From: a bacterium
Lineage (GTDB): Bacteria > Zhuqueibacterota > Zhuqueibacteria > Residuimicrobiales > Krinioviventaceae
DNA length: 64,000 nt
Assembly: GCA_029561455.1 (NCBI GenBank)
Contig: JAKQIY010000044.1
Coordinates: forward strand, 1 to 64,000
Reading direction: 5' to 3'
Positions 35,340-45,545 of this stretch are shown in pieces. The notes under the pieces were generated by a model. That model searched no databases, was not told where the DNA came from, and was given only the letters and a program-made list of their open reading frames with translations. The stretch's first letter is position 1. Every line of letters begins with the position of its first letter. The translations under genes were made by a program, and so were the position numbers.

Positions 35340-36503
35340 ATGAAACGGGGTCTGTGGTTTTTTATTCCATTACTAATTTATTCATGTTCGCCTCGTGAAG
35401 AGGCTGAACAATCGGTTTCAGGTTTAGAAGCGGCCCAAACCAGTGTCAGGATCGACAGCGCCTTTACGGGAACGCTGATCATGCAGGCGTCCGCATCGGG
35501 CTTGTGCCGCGCGGTAGAGTCTTTTTCCGTGCGCCCGCGGGTAACGGGGATTGTCAAACGCTGCCCGGTTAAAGACGGGCAGTTTGTACAGAAAGAGGAG
35601 GTTTTGCTGGAACTGGCGGCTGACGAGTATAAAAACCAATATGAGCAGGTACGGGCCTCTTTTATGAAAACGAGCATAGATTACGGCCGGATGCGCGGCG
35701 AGCGGGTGAGCGGCGCCAAAAGCAATTTACTGGATCTGGAACAGGCAAAGGAAAATTATGAAAAAGCTGCCCGATCCGGCGATGAACTGGAAATTGTGTG
35801 GTCGACTGCCGAATATGAAGTAGCCAAAATGTTTAGCAATCCCAACAAAGAGCAAATGCTGGCGTTTCAGAGCGGGCTGTTGCAATCTTATTATCAATTG
35901 AAAAAAGCGGAATTTGATTATAATAACTGTATCATCAAAGCGCCGTTTAGCGGCGTTATCGGCGGCGTGAGCATTCAGGCCGGCGACCCGGTGTCGCCCG
36001 GTACAGAGTGTTTTCAACTGCTCAACCTGGACCAGGTAATTGTTGAGGTGGGCTTGTTAGAGTCTGAAATAAATACGGTAAAACCGGGAAACGACGCCCG
36101 GGTTTCCTTAACCGCGGTTCCTCAAACATTTACCAGTAAAGTGCAATCCGTTAGTCCTATTGTTGACCGAAAAAACCGCACCTGCGCGGTGCAAATTCTT
36201 GTTAATAATCCACAACGTATTATCAAGGATGGCATGTATGCCTCGGTAAAGATCGACGCCGATAAATATAGCAATTTACTGCTGGTACCCAAAGAGGCTA
36301 TACTGGAACGGGATAACGGTAAACTATTATTTATTGTTCGCGAAGAAAGGGCGGTTTGGTGCTATGTGGAGACCGGCCGGGAAAACGGCCAATATGTAGA
36401 GATCTGTTCATCCAAATTTGATTTAAAACCGGGCGAGCCGGTTATTATCGACGGCCATTTTACCCTGGCTCACGATGCTCAGGTAAAAATCACTCAAGAA
36501 TAG
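35340..36503 (+). CDS. RND efflux periplasmic adaptor lipoprotein (HlyD/AcrA family)
   Basis: A 387-residue membrane-fusion protein. Lipoprotein signal LLIYSC at the N terminus anchors it in the inner membrane. Order of domains: barrel-sandwich half (VRPRVTGIVKRCPVKDGQFVQKEEVLLEL), a helical hairpin of about 90 residues, the second sandwich half (CIIKAPFSGVIGGVSIQAGDPVSPG), the beta-barrel (INTVKPGNDARVSLTAVPQTF), and the membrane-proximal domain (LLVPKEAILERDNGKLLFIV). It would link an RND pump to an outer-membrane channel. The two permease genes follow at once. No TolC-type gene is in the window. Confidence 0.92.
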   Translation: MKRGLWFFIPLLIYSCSPREEAEQSVSGLEAAQTSVRIDSAFTGTLIMQASASGLCRAVESFSVRPRVTGIVKRCPVKDGQFVQKEEVLLELAADEYKNQYEQVRASFMKTSIDYGRMRGERVSGAKSNLLDLEQAKENYEKAARSGDELEIVWSTAEYEVAKMFSNPNKEQMLAFQSGLLQSYYQLKKAEFDYNNCIIKAPFSGVIGGVSIQAGDPVSPGTECFQLLNLDQVIVEVGLLESEINTVKPGNDARVSLTAVPQTFTSKVQSVSPIVDRKNRTCAVQILVNNPQRIIKDGMYASVKIDADKYSNLLLVPKEAILERDNGKLLFIVREERAVWCYVETGRENGQYVEICSSKFDLKPGEPVIIDGHFTLAHDAQVKITQE

Positions 36504-36556
36504 ACGCAAGTGGGGAGTAAATCCATGCAAAACAATCATTCTTTTAGAATCTGTCT

Positions 36557-39500
36557 ATGAATCTATCGCATTTTGCTGTAAAACGGCCGGTGGCGGCCAT
36601 AATGATCTTTTTAGCGTTAACGTTGTTGGGACTCACCTCCGCGCGGAGGTTAGCTGTTGATCTGCTGCCGGACTTGTCCTACCCGGTATTTGCGGTTCGA
36701 ACAGATTGCAGCGGTATGGCGCCGCTAGATATCGAAAACCGGGTAACCCGCCAGGTTGAAGAGGCGGTTAGCAGTGTTCCCGGGATTATTAAATTAACAT
36801 CTACCTCATCCGACGAGGTTTCCGTGGTTACGGTCGAGTTCGCCTGGGGAACGGATATGAATTTTGCCGCTTTGCATGTTCGTGAAAAGCTGGATCAACA
36901 AGCGGCAGGTTTGCCGGAACAAGCGGAACGGCCGACAATCGTCAAGCTCGATCCTTCGGCGGAACCGGTTATTGTTTTAGCGGTCAGTTCCTCGTCCCTG
37001 CTAAACACAAAACGACTGGCGGAGAATATCATCAAACGTCGTTTGGAGCAGATTGAGGGCGTGGCTGCGGCCCAGGTAACCGGCGGTGTGGAACGGGAAA
37101 TACATATCGACGTGGATATGGAACGAGCCGCCGGCCTGAACATATCGATGGATGAAATCGCCCGGGCATTGAACAATGCCAATTACTCCTTCCCCGGCGG
37201 CACCATTCGCAAAGGACGGTTTCGTTATTCATTGCGCACGCTTGGCGAATATCAATCGCTCGATGATATTCGCAATGTTGTGGTTGCGGATAAAGCCAAC
37301 GGCGCGCTTGTGCATTTAAAGCAGATCGCTCAAGTTACGGACGGTATAGCCGAGCGGACGGGGCTGGTACGCCTGGATCAAAAAGAGGCGGTCGGGATTC
37401 TCATCGTAAAAGAGGCCGGGGCGAACACCGTGGCTGTTTCAAAACTGGTGAAAAGTGTTCTAAAGGAATTAGCGGCGCAATACCCGGAATTGAGTATATC
37501 TGAAATCTACAACCAGGCTAACTTTATTTCAATGGCTTTGTCCAACGTTAAACAAGCCATTATCTTCGGTAGTGTTCTAGCCGTAGTGATATTGTTTCTG
37601 TTCTTGCCAAATGTTCGTTCGCCCCTGGTTATTGGAACCTCAATTCCGGTTTCAGTAATAACGGGTTTTATCCTGTTTGACATTTTTCACGTCCAACTCA
37701 ACATCATGTCGTTAGGCGGGTTGGCGCTTGGCGTTGGTTTGCTGGTTGATAATTCCATTATCGTTCTTGAAAATATTTTTCGTCTCAAAGAGAGCGGTAT
37801 GGATAAATTTAAAGCCGCCTGGCAGGGCGCTTACGAAGTGGCCATGCCGCTGCTCGCCTCCACATTGACCACTATCGCCGTTTTTTTGCCCATTACCTAT
37901 ATTGAAGGCGTGGCCGGACGACTGTTTCGCGATCTGGCGTTTGCAGTGTCGTGCTCGCTTTTAGCGTCGCTGCTCGTTGCCTTAACGCTGGTTCCGGTTT
38001 TGGCCAACCTGCTGTTATCCCGTAAACTTGTGAACATAAAAATTTTTGAAAAACAACTGGATAAAGTTTTCAACATTTATGAAACTGGATTAAACAAAGT
38101 CCTGGCAAAGCCAAAACGTACGTTAGTCTATGCGGGGCTTTTGTTATTATTAAGCATGCTTGCTTTTGCCGGTGTAAAGCAAGAACTTATGCCGTCAACC
38201 CCATCATCGGCTATTATAGCGGAACTACAGTTGCCCAAGGGCGCGTCGCTGGAATGGGTCACGGAAGCCACGGCCCAGCTTGAACAAAAATTTTCCGAAT
38301 ATAAATATGTTAGCGGCGTTTTTTCCCAGGTCGGTTTAGCCAGGTACGGGGCGGAATCCGCCACAGATCAAGCCGGGTTGGAAAACAGTCGTTTACGGGT
38401 GCAGTTTATAAAAGGCGCTCCAATTGAACATATATTGACGGACGTCAAGTCTTCGCTCATTCTGCCGCCGGGCGCGGAGCTTGCCTTTAAACCGGAAGAA
38501 AACCTGGTTGGGCAGCTTTTTAGCTTGAACGATGGCGATATTGAAATTTCAGTGAGCGGCGCGGATTTGATAAAGATCAATTCAATTTTAGAATCTGTCA
38601 AGCCCTTAATTGAACAAACTGCCGGTATTAAAAGCGTGTGGAGTAATTACAGCCAGGGCATGCCAGAAATACGCTTAACCATAGACCAGGAAATGGCCGG
38701 ACACTATGGCGTTTCGATTTCAACAATCGCTGATATTATTGAAAAAAACATTAACGGGGTGTTACTTGAGCCGTTAAACGAATTCGATCGTAAAACAACC
38801 ATTCGTTTGCGGGCGGAGTATTTACAAACCGACGATCAATTGGCAACATTACTAGAACGAACCGTATTGGCAGATTCGACCGCCATTCCTTTAAAAACAT
38901 TGATCCATATAGAAAATGGCCGTTCGCCCTCCCGGATTAAACGCGTCAGCCAGGCGCGTCAATTATCCCTTTTTGCGGATAGTGATGGCCGCTCTGTCAA
39001 GCCTGTTATTGCAAAATTACAAGATAAAATGAGTGATATTGATTTGCCGACAGGATATGAACTTCACATCGGCGGGGTTGCTGAAGAAATGAAAAAGACT
39101 TTTCGGGACTTGATATTCGCCCTGGTTTTGTCCATCGCCCTGGTATACATGATTTTGGCGGGGCAGTTTGAATCACTGCGGCATCCTTTCCTTATTATTT
39201 TATCCATACCCATGGCATTGATCGGCGTGGTCTGGGCTTTGTTGCTAACCGGCGTCAGTCTTAATATTCTTTCATTTATCGGCGTCATTGTGCTGGTAGG
39301 AATTTCGGTAAACGATGCCATCGTTAAAATCGATTTTATTAATCAACGACGCAAAGAGGGGCTGGAGCTTTTGCCGGCTATTTTAAATGCCGGGAAAATG
39401 CGGTTCAGGCCAATTGTTATGACCAGCGTAACCACAATTTTGGGCATGGCGCCGTTAGCGCTATCGCTTGGTCCGGGTGGATTAATAGGCAAACCCCTGG

Positions 39501-39601
39501 CCGTTGCGATTATGGGCGGTTTATTTTCTTCAACCGTTCTTACCCTGATCGTCATACCAGTGTTGTATTATTTATTTGAAAAAAAGCGCGCCGGGTTATG
39601 A
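36557..39601 (+). CDS. RND-family efflux permease, first subunit
   Basis: A 1014-residue AcrB/HAE1-type transporter with the standard duplicated layout: membrane helix 1 (AIMIFLALTLLGLTSARRLAV), a periplasmic porter half, helices 2-6 including GLALGVGLLVDNSIIVLENIF (the proton-relay Asp in helix 4), a second porter half, and helices 8-12 with GQFESLRHPFLIILSIPMALIG. It probably exports lipophilic compounds by proton exchange together with the adaptor. No good ribosome binding site is visible before the ATG. Its stop overlaps the start of the second permease (ATGA). Confidence 0.93.
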   Translation: MNLSHFAVKRPVAAIMIFLALTLLGLTSARRLAVDLLPDLSYPVFAVRTDCSGMAPLDIENRVTRQVEEAVSSVPGIIKLTSTSSDEVSVVTVEFAWGTDMNFAALHVREKLDQQAAGLPEQAERPTIVKLDPSAEPVIVLAVSSSSLLNTKRLAENIIKRRLEQIEGVAAAQVTGGVEREIHIDVDMERAAGLNISMDEIARALNNANYSFPGGTIRKGRFRYSLRTLGEYQSLDDIRNVVVADKANGALVHLKQIAQVTDGIAERTGLVRLDQKEAVGILIVKEAGANTVAVSKLVKSVLKELAAQYPELSISEIYNQANFISMALSNVKQAIIFGSVLAVVILFLFLPNVRSPLVIGTSIPVSVITGFILFDIFHVQLNIMSLGGLALGVGLLVDNSIIVLENIFRLKESGMDKFKAAWQGAYEVAMPLLASTLTTIAVFLPITYIEGVAGRLFRDLAFAVSCSLLASLLVALTLVPVLANLLLSRKLVNIKIFEKQLDKVFNIYETGLNKVLAKPKRTLVYAGLLLLLSMLAFAGVKQELMPSTPSSAIIAELQLPKGASLEWVTEATAQLEQKFSEYKYVSGVFSQVGLARYGAESATDQAGLENSRLRVQFIKGAPIEHILTDVKSSLILPPGAELAFKPEENLVGQLFSLNDGDIEISVSGADLIKINSILESVKPLIEQTAGIKSVWSNYSQGMPEIRLTIDQEMAGHYGVSISTIADIIEKNINGVLLEPLNEFDRKTTIRLRAEYLQTDDQLATLLERTVLADSTAIPLKTLIHIENGRSPSRIKRVSQARQLSLFADSDGRSVKPVIAKLQDKMSDIDLPTGYELHIGGVAEEMKKTFRDLIFALVLSIALVYMILAGQFESLRHPFLIILSIPMALIGVVWALLLTGVSLNILSFIGVIVLVGISVNDAIVKIDFINQRRKEGLELLPAILNAGKMRFRPIVMTSVTTILGMAPLALSLGPGGLIGKPLAVAIMGGLFSSTVLTLIVIPVLYYLFEKKRAGL

Positions 39602-42600
39602 AAATTTTAGAACACATAACCGGGCGGCCTGTTGCCGTCAGTATGGTTTTCCTGGTCATTCTAACGACCGGTATTGTGTCCTTTTTTCACCTGCCGCTTG
39701 AATTAATGCCGGGGGCGGAATTCCCGGAGTTATCCGTACAAACTACCTGGCCGCAGGCATCGCCGGAAACCGTTGAAGCGTTTGTAACTTCACCCATTGA
39801 AGGTGTGTGCAATACATTGTCCGGTATGCGCACTGTTTCAAGTATATCAAGATATGGCAGTTCAATCGTTACCGTAAAATTTAATCGTGATACGAATATG
39901 AATTTTGCGGCGCTGGAATTGAATGAAAAACTGGCAACCATTCGACAAAATCTTCCCTATAGCGTCTTGACACCGCAAATCATTAAATACGTCCCAAAAG
40001 AATTTTCAACCGGCGCCTTTATTACCTACCATATTTGCGGCGATATGCCGTTATCCGATTTACGTTTTTATGCATTGGATAAAATTCGCGGCCCGTTAAT
40101 GGGCGTTCCCGGAATAGCTTCGGCCGAAGTGCAGGGCGGCGTCGATCCTGTTGTCGAGATCGAGCTTGACCCTCAAGCCTGCACAGCTTTTGGAATTAGT
40201 ACCTATCAAATCCACCAGGCATTGACCGAGGCGTCCGACACCCGGGGCCTGGGAATTATACAACAACAGGGTATGCGGTTTAGTATTTGTATGAACCACC
40301 AACTTGACACATTATATGATATTGAAAATGTGCTCGTCATTAACAATCAATCCCGGCAAATAAAAATTAAAGATATAGCCGTGGTGAAAATGGGCAGTTC
40401 GATCCCGCATAACCTGAAACGAATCAACGCCAAACCTGCTGTTGTTGTTAATGTGTACAAAGAGCCCGGCGCCAATGCAATACATACCGCCGACGGTGTT
40501 TTTGCCAAAATGGCGGTGTTGCAAAAATCTTTTCCGCCGGGAATGAATGTGTTCAAGGTAAACGATCAAAGCGAGCAAATAAGAGCCGAATTGCGCGACA
40601 TAACTTCGCGGGCGCTGTATTCGCTGGCGGTGGTTTTTATCATCCTGCTGCTGTTTTTGCGGCAATTATCCTCGCCTGTGATTATTTTATCCACTATATT
40701 TTTCGCAGTTCTCATGTGCATAAACCTGTTTTATGCCTGTGGAGTAACTTTAAACATGTTGACCCTGGCCGGTCTGGCCCTGGGCTTTGGCATGCTGGTG
40801 GACAATTCGGTTGTTGTATTGGATAATATTTTTCGCTGCCGTCAATCCGGGCTGTCGCCGCACCGCGCCTCGGTAGAGGGCGTACGGGAGGTCATCATGC
40901 CGGTGATGGCTTGCACTCTGACCACTATTGCCGCGTTGGGGCCGTTTTTGTATATGACCGGTGAAAGCAGAATATTTTATATTCCCTTTGTGCAGGCTGT
41001 GGTTTTTTCGCTGGCGGCATCCGTTATTGTTGCCTTTACATTTACCCCGGCTTTAACCGCCCAATTATTAACCTGGTCGCCCCCCAAAGCAGTTCAGCAA
41101 CAAGAACGATATATAGACATTTATGCCCGAATTCTTGTAATTTTCATCAGGCATAAAATTATTATTTTGTCGATATTGGTTTTAATTGCCGGGCTGAGCG
41201 GCTGGGCATTTGTTAAATACGTAGAACGTGGTGAAATTTTAGGTGGTTCATTTCGGGAACGGTTGTCGGTAAGAATTCAATTTCCTAAAGGAACGGAACT
41301 GGAATTTATTGATAAAACCGCAAGTATGTTTGAACAGGAAGCCCTGAAGGATACAGTGACCGAAATGGTAACCTGTGACATTTACGAACAAAGCGCCAAC
41401 ATTGATATATTATTTCCCCTGGAGATCGAGCAATCTATTTATCCCTACATGCTGCATGAAAAGCTTGTCGCAAAAGCGACAAGCGTAGGCGGGGCGCAAA
41501 TCACTATTAACGGTTTTGGCGAGGGCTTTAGCGGCGGCGGTATTGGAAAAGTATCATCATTCCGTATCAAAGTGTTGGGATATAATTATAAAAAGGTAAA
41601 AGAATACGCCGAAATGGTCGGTGCGCGTCTTGGCCGTCATGCTCGTGTTGATGAGATAAATACCAATGCCAATCGTTGGTTTTTACCTAATGATACCTGG
41701 GAGATGACATTGACGCCCGACCGCGAAAAACTTGATCTGAATAGAATATCTGTGTTTAACGCCCTGGCGCAAATTCAACCGCATTTGCGGGAAAATACCA
41801 GCCAGCAAACGGTTATATTGGGCGGTAAAGAAGAACTGCTATTAATCAAAAATAAAGGAGCTGCTTATTTTGATGTGAATGCTTTGAATGATTTACATTT
41901 ACAAAATAAGAATTACAGCCCGGTACGCTCTGCGGATATTATAGATATTGTCCAAAAACCGGTATTAACATTAATTGACCGCGAAAACCAGCAGTATCAA
42001 AGAGGCATTTCTTTTGAATTTCATGGACCAGGCAATATAGGCGAAAAGCTTATAGACGACATAATCAAAACCACGCAATTACCGCCGGGTTTTTCAATTG
42101 AAAATGATCCGCCTTTTGGAGCAATAACAGAAGAAGAAAATAAACAAATTTATATTGTTATTAGCTTGTCTTTATTATTGGTCTATATGACAACCGCTAT
42201 TTTGTTTGAATCGCTTGTGCGTCCCTTTGTTGTAATGTTAACCGTGCCATTGGGTTTAATTGGAGTATTTATAACCTACCTCATTTTGGATAGAAATTTT
42301 GATCGCGGCGCCTATATCGGCTTGGTGCTGCTGGGAGGAATTGTTGTTAACAATTCTATTTTATTGGTCGCACACATTCAACATCTGGAAAAGAGCGGTT
42401 TATCTAAATTAGAAGCCGTAATCCAGGGCGCTCAGCATCGCATTCGCCCGATTTTAATGACCTCGGCGACGACAATTTTCGGGCTCTTGCCGCTTATCAT
42501 TGAAAGCAGCGAGAAAACTCTGTGGAGTTCACTTGCCCTTACAACGATGGGCGGTCTTACAAGTTCAACAGCGCTGGTTTTATTGATAACGCCGCTGTTG

Positions 42601-42633
42601 TATATTATTTTTATTAAAAGCAGATCATTATAG
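39598..42633 (+). CDS. RND-family efflux permease, second subunit
   Basis: A 1011-residue RND permease, clearly different from the preceding one. It keeps GLALGFGMLVDNSVVVLDNIF in helix 4 and the duplicated 12-helix architecture, but helix 10 reads GGIVVNNSILLVAHIQ, where the first permease has GISVNDAIVKIDF. Two unlike permeases behind one adaptor recall MdtABC, where two RND subunits form a mixed trimer. Translational coupling (four-base overlap) supports fixed stoichiometry. Substrate not predictable. Confidence 0.92.
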   Translation: MKILEHITGRPVAVSMVFLVILTTGIVSFFHLPLELMPGAEFPELSVQTTWPQASPETVEAFVTSPIEGVCNTLSGMRTVSSISRYGSSIVTVKFNRDTNMNFAALELNEKLATIRQNLPYSVLTPQIIKYVPKEFSTGAFITYHICGDMPLSDLRFYALDKIRGPLMGVPGIASAEVQGGVDPVVEIELDPQACTAFGISTYQIHQALTEASDTRGLGIIQQQGMRFSICMNHQLDTLYDIENVLVINNQSRQIKIKDIAVVKMGSSIPHNLKRINAKPAVVVNVYKEPGANAIHTADGVFAKMAVLQKSFPPGMNVFKVNDQSEQIRAELRDITSRALYSLAVVFIILLLFLRQLSSPVIILSTIFFAVLMCINLFYACGVTLNMLTLAGLALGFGMLVDNSVVVLDNIFRCRQSGLSPHRASVEGVREVIMPVMACTLTTIAALGPFLYMTGESRIFYIPFVQAVVFSLAASVIVAFTFTPALTAQLLTWSPPKAVQQQERYIDIYARILVIFIRHKIIILSILVLIAGLSGWAFVKYVERGEILGGSFRERLSVRIQFPKGTELEFIDKTASMFEQEALKDTVTEMVTCDIYEQSANIDILFPLEIEQSIYPYMLHEKLVAKATSVGGAQITINGFGEGFSGGGIGKVSSFRIKVLGYNYKKVKEYAEMVGARLGRHARVDEINTNANRWFLPNDTWEMTLTPDREKLDLNRISVFNALAQIQPHLRENTSQQTVILGGKEELLLIKNKGAAYFDVNALNDLHLQNKNYSPVRSADIIDIVQKPVLTLIDRENQQYQRGISFEFHGPGNIGEKLIDDIIKTTQLPPGFSIENDPPFGAITEEENKQIYIVISLSLLLVYMTTAILFESLVRPFVVMLTVPLGLIGVFITYLILDRNFDRGAYIGLVLLGGIVVNNSILLVAHIQHLEKSGLSKLEAVIQGAQHRIRPILMTSATTIFGLLPLIIESSEKTLWSSLALTTMGGLTSSTALVLLITPLLYIIFIKSRSL

Positions 42634-43240
42634 ATTATTATTTTGCAGGATAGTATTGTTTTAATATCCCAGACGGCACAAGGATATGGTTCCCGGGGCG
42701 TGCCGGCGGGTTGTCGTGATTCTGGCGTTAAATTGAGAATGTCAATGTGAGAAGTGAGGCGTGAAACGCCTAAAGCTATCAGTTTACAGTTATCAGTTCT
42801 CAGTAAACAGCTTTCAGCCGTTTACATGTTGACTGTATGGACAGCGTGGACGAGATTGTGTGTTTAGCCCTGGTTTCAGGTTTTCCGGTAAAAGCGGTTT
42901 CTACCTAAAAACTGAGGGTGTCCGGGATTTCAAAACATCGGACAGGCAATAAAGCCGGGATTCTCACCCCGGCAACCTGTGTTCGGGCTTGCGGCCCGGC
43001 AGCGTTTCAGTGTGGTCCACCTGGGGTAAGAGTCTGTTACAGAGAAAATTCTTTGAATTCGAACCTGGTCGGTCATTTGCCGTATTTGCGGCGAGGTGGG
43101 CTACCCTTTTACATACGTGGCATGATTGTACCAAAACAAATTAAAAAATGTCAGGAAAGATTAAAAATTTTCATATTTCCAGTTGAATTTTTAACAAATT
43201 TTTACTATAATAGGTTTGTATAAAGTTTGGCGTAACCACG
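42634..43240. other. Intergenic region with repeats before the sigma factor gene
   Basis: No convincing gene; a 101-codon frame at 42918-43223 is Cys/Gly/Pro-rich and lacks a ribosome binding site. It holds a small hairpin (42757-42771, aggcgt arms), a copy of the degenerate tandem repeat (42775-42820), and GC-rich palindromic words around 42954-42999. The promoter of the next operon is at its right end. Confidence 0.5.
43183..43211 (+). promoter_or_regulatory. Sigma-70-type promoter for the sigma/CHAT locus
   Basis: TTGAAT (43183-43188), a 17-base spacer and TATAAT (43206-43211) form a near-consensus housekeeping promoter. Transcription would start near 43218, about 23 bases before the ATG of the sigma factor gene. 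No ECF-type promoter was recognised. Confidence 0.6.
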
Positions 43241-43894
43241 ATGAACGATACAAACCCAAAAGAAGAAATTCCACTCAGTCATTTACTTGACTACTGTACG
43301 AACCCTTCTTCCCCCCACTGGAATTACGGCTGGAATGTATTTATCAGACGTTATAAAAGTACCATCACCGGCATTATTATTAACCGTTGCCATTCCTGGC
43401 GGCTGGAAACGTTAAAGAAGCAGTTCCCGGAAATTGTTAATGATATTTTATCCCGTATTTTTATCTTATTAATACAGAACGATTATGCCTTGTTGAAAAG
43501 ATTTCAGGCCAGAGATAACCATTACCAGTTTGTAGCTTATTTAGTGACAATATGCGACCGGATAACGCGCAGTTATATCCTGGAATTCTTTCGTGATTCT
43601 TTCCCGGACCGGCAGAAGCAACTGGCCCGCTTGTACCTGCAAGAGATTGAGGGTGATCAGGGTTGGGAATTATATGAGCAACTGGTTGGAGCCTTGCGCG
43701 GCGCTGCCGGTATCCGCAAAAAAAACAATGAACGGGATATTCATTTATTTATGATGTATATATGGGGTGATTTTTCAACAAAAAGTGTGCAGCAGCACAA
43801 GTTTTATTCGGGAATGGGTGAGCGGGTGCTTGATTTGGTCATTAGCAGAATGCGACAAGTCTTGAAAAATTGTAAATTTTTACCTTTGAGTTGA
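43241..43894 (+). CDS. ECF-like RNA polymerase sigma factor
   Basis: A 217-residue protein resembling ECF-type sigma factors. Residues about 25-110 match a region 2 pattern (WNVFIRRYKSTITGIIINRC, then VNDILSRIFILLIQNDYALLKRF, and the region 2.4-like YQFVAYLVTICDRITRSYI). Residues about 150-210 form a weaker region 4-like helical part ending GERVLDLVISRMRQVLKN. This divergent sigma type often precedes TPR/CHAT genes in FCB and planctomycete genomes. The gene after it encodes a zinc-motif protein that may be its anti-sigma factor. Confidence in the family is fair, not certain. Confidence 0.65.
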   Translation: MNDTNPKEEIPLSHLLDYCTNPSSPHWNYGWNVFIRRYKSTITGIIINRCHSWRLETLKKQFPEIVNDILSRIFILLIQNDYALLKRFQARDNHYQFVAYLVTICDRITRSYILEFFRDSFPDRQKQLARLYLQEIEGDQGWELYEQLVGALRGAAGIRKKNNERDIHLFMMYIWGDFSTKSVQQHKFYSGMGERVLDLVISRMRQVLKNCKFLPLS

Positions 43895-43997
43895 GAGTTT
43901 TTCAGATTTGAAACCCACTTTATAATAGAAAAATGAAGGTGGTTTTTATAATGAGTGATATATTATAAATACCATATTCACAAGCTTGTGGTAAATT

Positions 43998-44399
43998 ATG
44001 CAACATAATTCATGTTCAATCGGCCGGGTATTGGCGCATATCAATTTTGATGACCGAAACAATGGTAGCAGTGGAATTGCCGGGAGTTACTCTGGTGAAC
44101 CGGAATTCCATAATATAAAGTCCCGGTATATTCAATTGAACAGTACGCCGGATTTACCGCTTGAAATTATAAGAACCATACCGCAGCGTTGCTGCTTTTC
44201 GGATGATGCTTTTCTTGATAAAAACGCAGATTTTTTTATTGCTTATTATATATTAAGTGAAACCGGCAAGATAAATATAGCCACCGAGGGGCGGCTGGTA
44301 AAACATTTAAATGATTGTTACTGGTGTTTTATTACTTTTAATCAATTCATCAGGGATTATCATTTAACCCTTTTGCAATTACAAGGGGGGAATAAATGA
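43998..44399 (+). CDS. Small protein with HxxxCxxC motif, putative anti-sigma factor
   Basis: A 133-residue protein with H103-x3-C107-x2-C110 (KHLNDCYWC), the zinc motif of zf-HC2/ZAS anti-sigma factors, followed by a helix. Unlike typical members it has a 100-residue N-terminal extension and no membrane helix. It would bind and restrain the sigma factor encoded 103 bases upstream. A 12-base perfect palindrome (cacaagcttgtg, 43979-43990) lies just before its start and could be a regulatory site or cover the ribosome binding site. Its stop overlaps the next start (ATGA). Confidence 0.5.
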   Translation: MQHNSCSIGRVLAHINFDDRNNGSSGIAGSYSGEPEFHNIKSRYIQLNSTPDLPLEIIRTIPQRCCFSDDAFLDKNADFFIAYYILSETGKINIATEGRLVKHLNDCYWCFITFNQFIRDYHLTLLQLQGGNK

Positions 44400-45520
44400 C
44401 CGAGAAAAAAATAATCATAACACAGCACATTACTGCTAACTATATAAATGGTAATTTGTCCGAACAGGAATATCGTGACCTGGAGAAATTGCGCGGCATT
44501 GATCCGCAGGTGGAATTGCTGTTTACCATGGTCGATCAATGTATGGCCAGGAGTGGAAAGCGTGTTAAACCGCTCTCAACTTTGGGATGCAGCGCCTCCG
44601 CATTGCTCGATATGTTGTTGCCGGAAATATCCGGCGGCTATTGCAGCGCCCGCAATGCCCGGTTGTTCCTGGCAGCTATAATACAATCAGCTGATTTTTA
44701 TAACCTGCTGTACCGTAAACTAGATTCATATAGCAGCGCGCAAACCGATAAAACAACCTTGCCGGAATTTGTCCCGCTTAGCGATGCAGAATTGTTCAAG
44801 CTGGTAAAGGACAATGCTCCGCAACCCGGCTTGTCGGTGGTTGGGAGGCTTGCAAGAAAAGTTAAGGAAATTATCGGGCTGATAAAAACCGGGCCGGATC
44901 TTTATCGTTTGGCTTTTGCATCATTACTGATCATAATCATTGCATCCGGCAGTTACTTTTATCTGGCCGGACGAAATGAAAATGTTGTCTATAACAGTTA
45001 TTTTAATAAACAAAAATCCCCATATATATTTACCGACAGTTCGTTGCGGGGCGGGGGAAAGGATTTGCCAGGCAATCCGGCTTTTTATGCGCTGCTTGGC
45101 GAGTTTAAAATGGGTATCAGTTATTATTTAACCGGTGACTATGATGAAGCGTTACAAATCTTTAACCGGGTGTTGGTTGTATGCGGTTCGCAACAGACCA
45201 GAATTGACAGTGAGCAATACCGGGTGTTGCTACGTGATACTTATTTCTATGCCGGGTTAAGCAGTATGGCCCTTGCCGGGGAAAAGCAGGGCGCCAGGAA
45301 TCGTTTTATGCAGCAAGCCATTGTCTATCTAAACAGTGCGAATCATTTAGTTGCGGACTATAAACTGAAAGGAGGCGACCGGGAATTATTTTTTGCAGGA
45401 CTGGCGTTAAGCCAGGTGGGAGAAAATGAACTGGCCAGGCAATCTCTGGAGGCCATTCCGGATACCAGTTCATATACTAACGATTGCCAAAAACTCTTGC
45501 AACATCTCAAATCCAGATAA
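44396..45520 (+). CDS. Single-pass membrane protein with C-terminal TPR
   Basis: A 374-residue protein with a cytoplasmic N-terminal part (about 1-170), one membrane helix (about 172-191, LAFASLLIIIIASGSYFYLA), and an outer part containing TPR-like repeats (FKMGISYYLTGDYDEALQIFNRVL, then YLNSANHLVADYK, and LSQVGENELARQSLEAI). The N-terminal start HITANYINGNLSEQEYRDLEKL and YCSARNARLFLAAIIQSADF recall anti-sigma proteins, so this may be the membrane part of the sigma control. The TPRs could sense or bind the CHAT proteins or their partners. It overlaps the HxxxCxxC gene by four bases. Confidence 0.6.
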   Translation: MTEKKIIITQHITANYINGNLSEQEYRDLEKLRGIDPQVELLFTMVDQCMARSGKRVKPLSTLGCSASALLDMLLPEISGGYCSARNARLFLAAIIQSADFYNLLYRKLDSYSSAQTDKTTLPEFVPLSDAELFKLVKDNAPQPGLSVVGRLARKVKEIIGLIKTGPDLYRLAFASLLIIIIASGSYFYLAGRNENVVYNSYFNKQKSPYIFTDSSLRGGGKDLPGNPAFYALLGEFKMGISYYLTGDYDEALQIFNRVLVVCGSQQTRIDSEQYRVLLRDTYFYAGLSSMALAGEKQGARNRFMQQAIVYLNSANHLVADYKLKGGDRELFFAGLALSQVGENELARQSLEAIPDTSSYTNDCQKLLQHLKSR

Positions 45521-45545
45521 TCAATTTTTAAAAACAGGGGTCAGT

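Noticed and set aside
43040-43062. tRNA-like T-arm word (GGTTCGAATTC on the minus strand)
   Set aside because: The flanks do not form a T-stem and no anticodon arm or acceptor stem could be found.
42918-43223. 101-codon plus-strand frame
   Set aside because: Lies in palindromic repeat DNA and crosses the sigma-gene promoter; no ribosome binding site.
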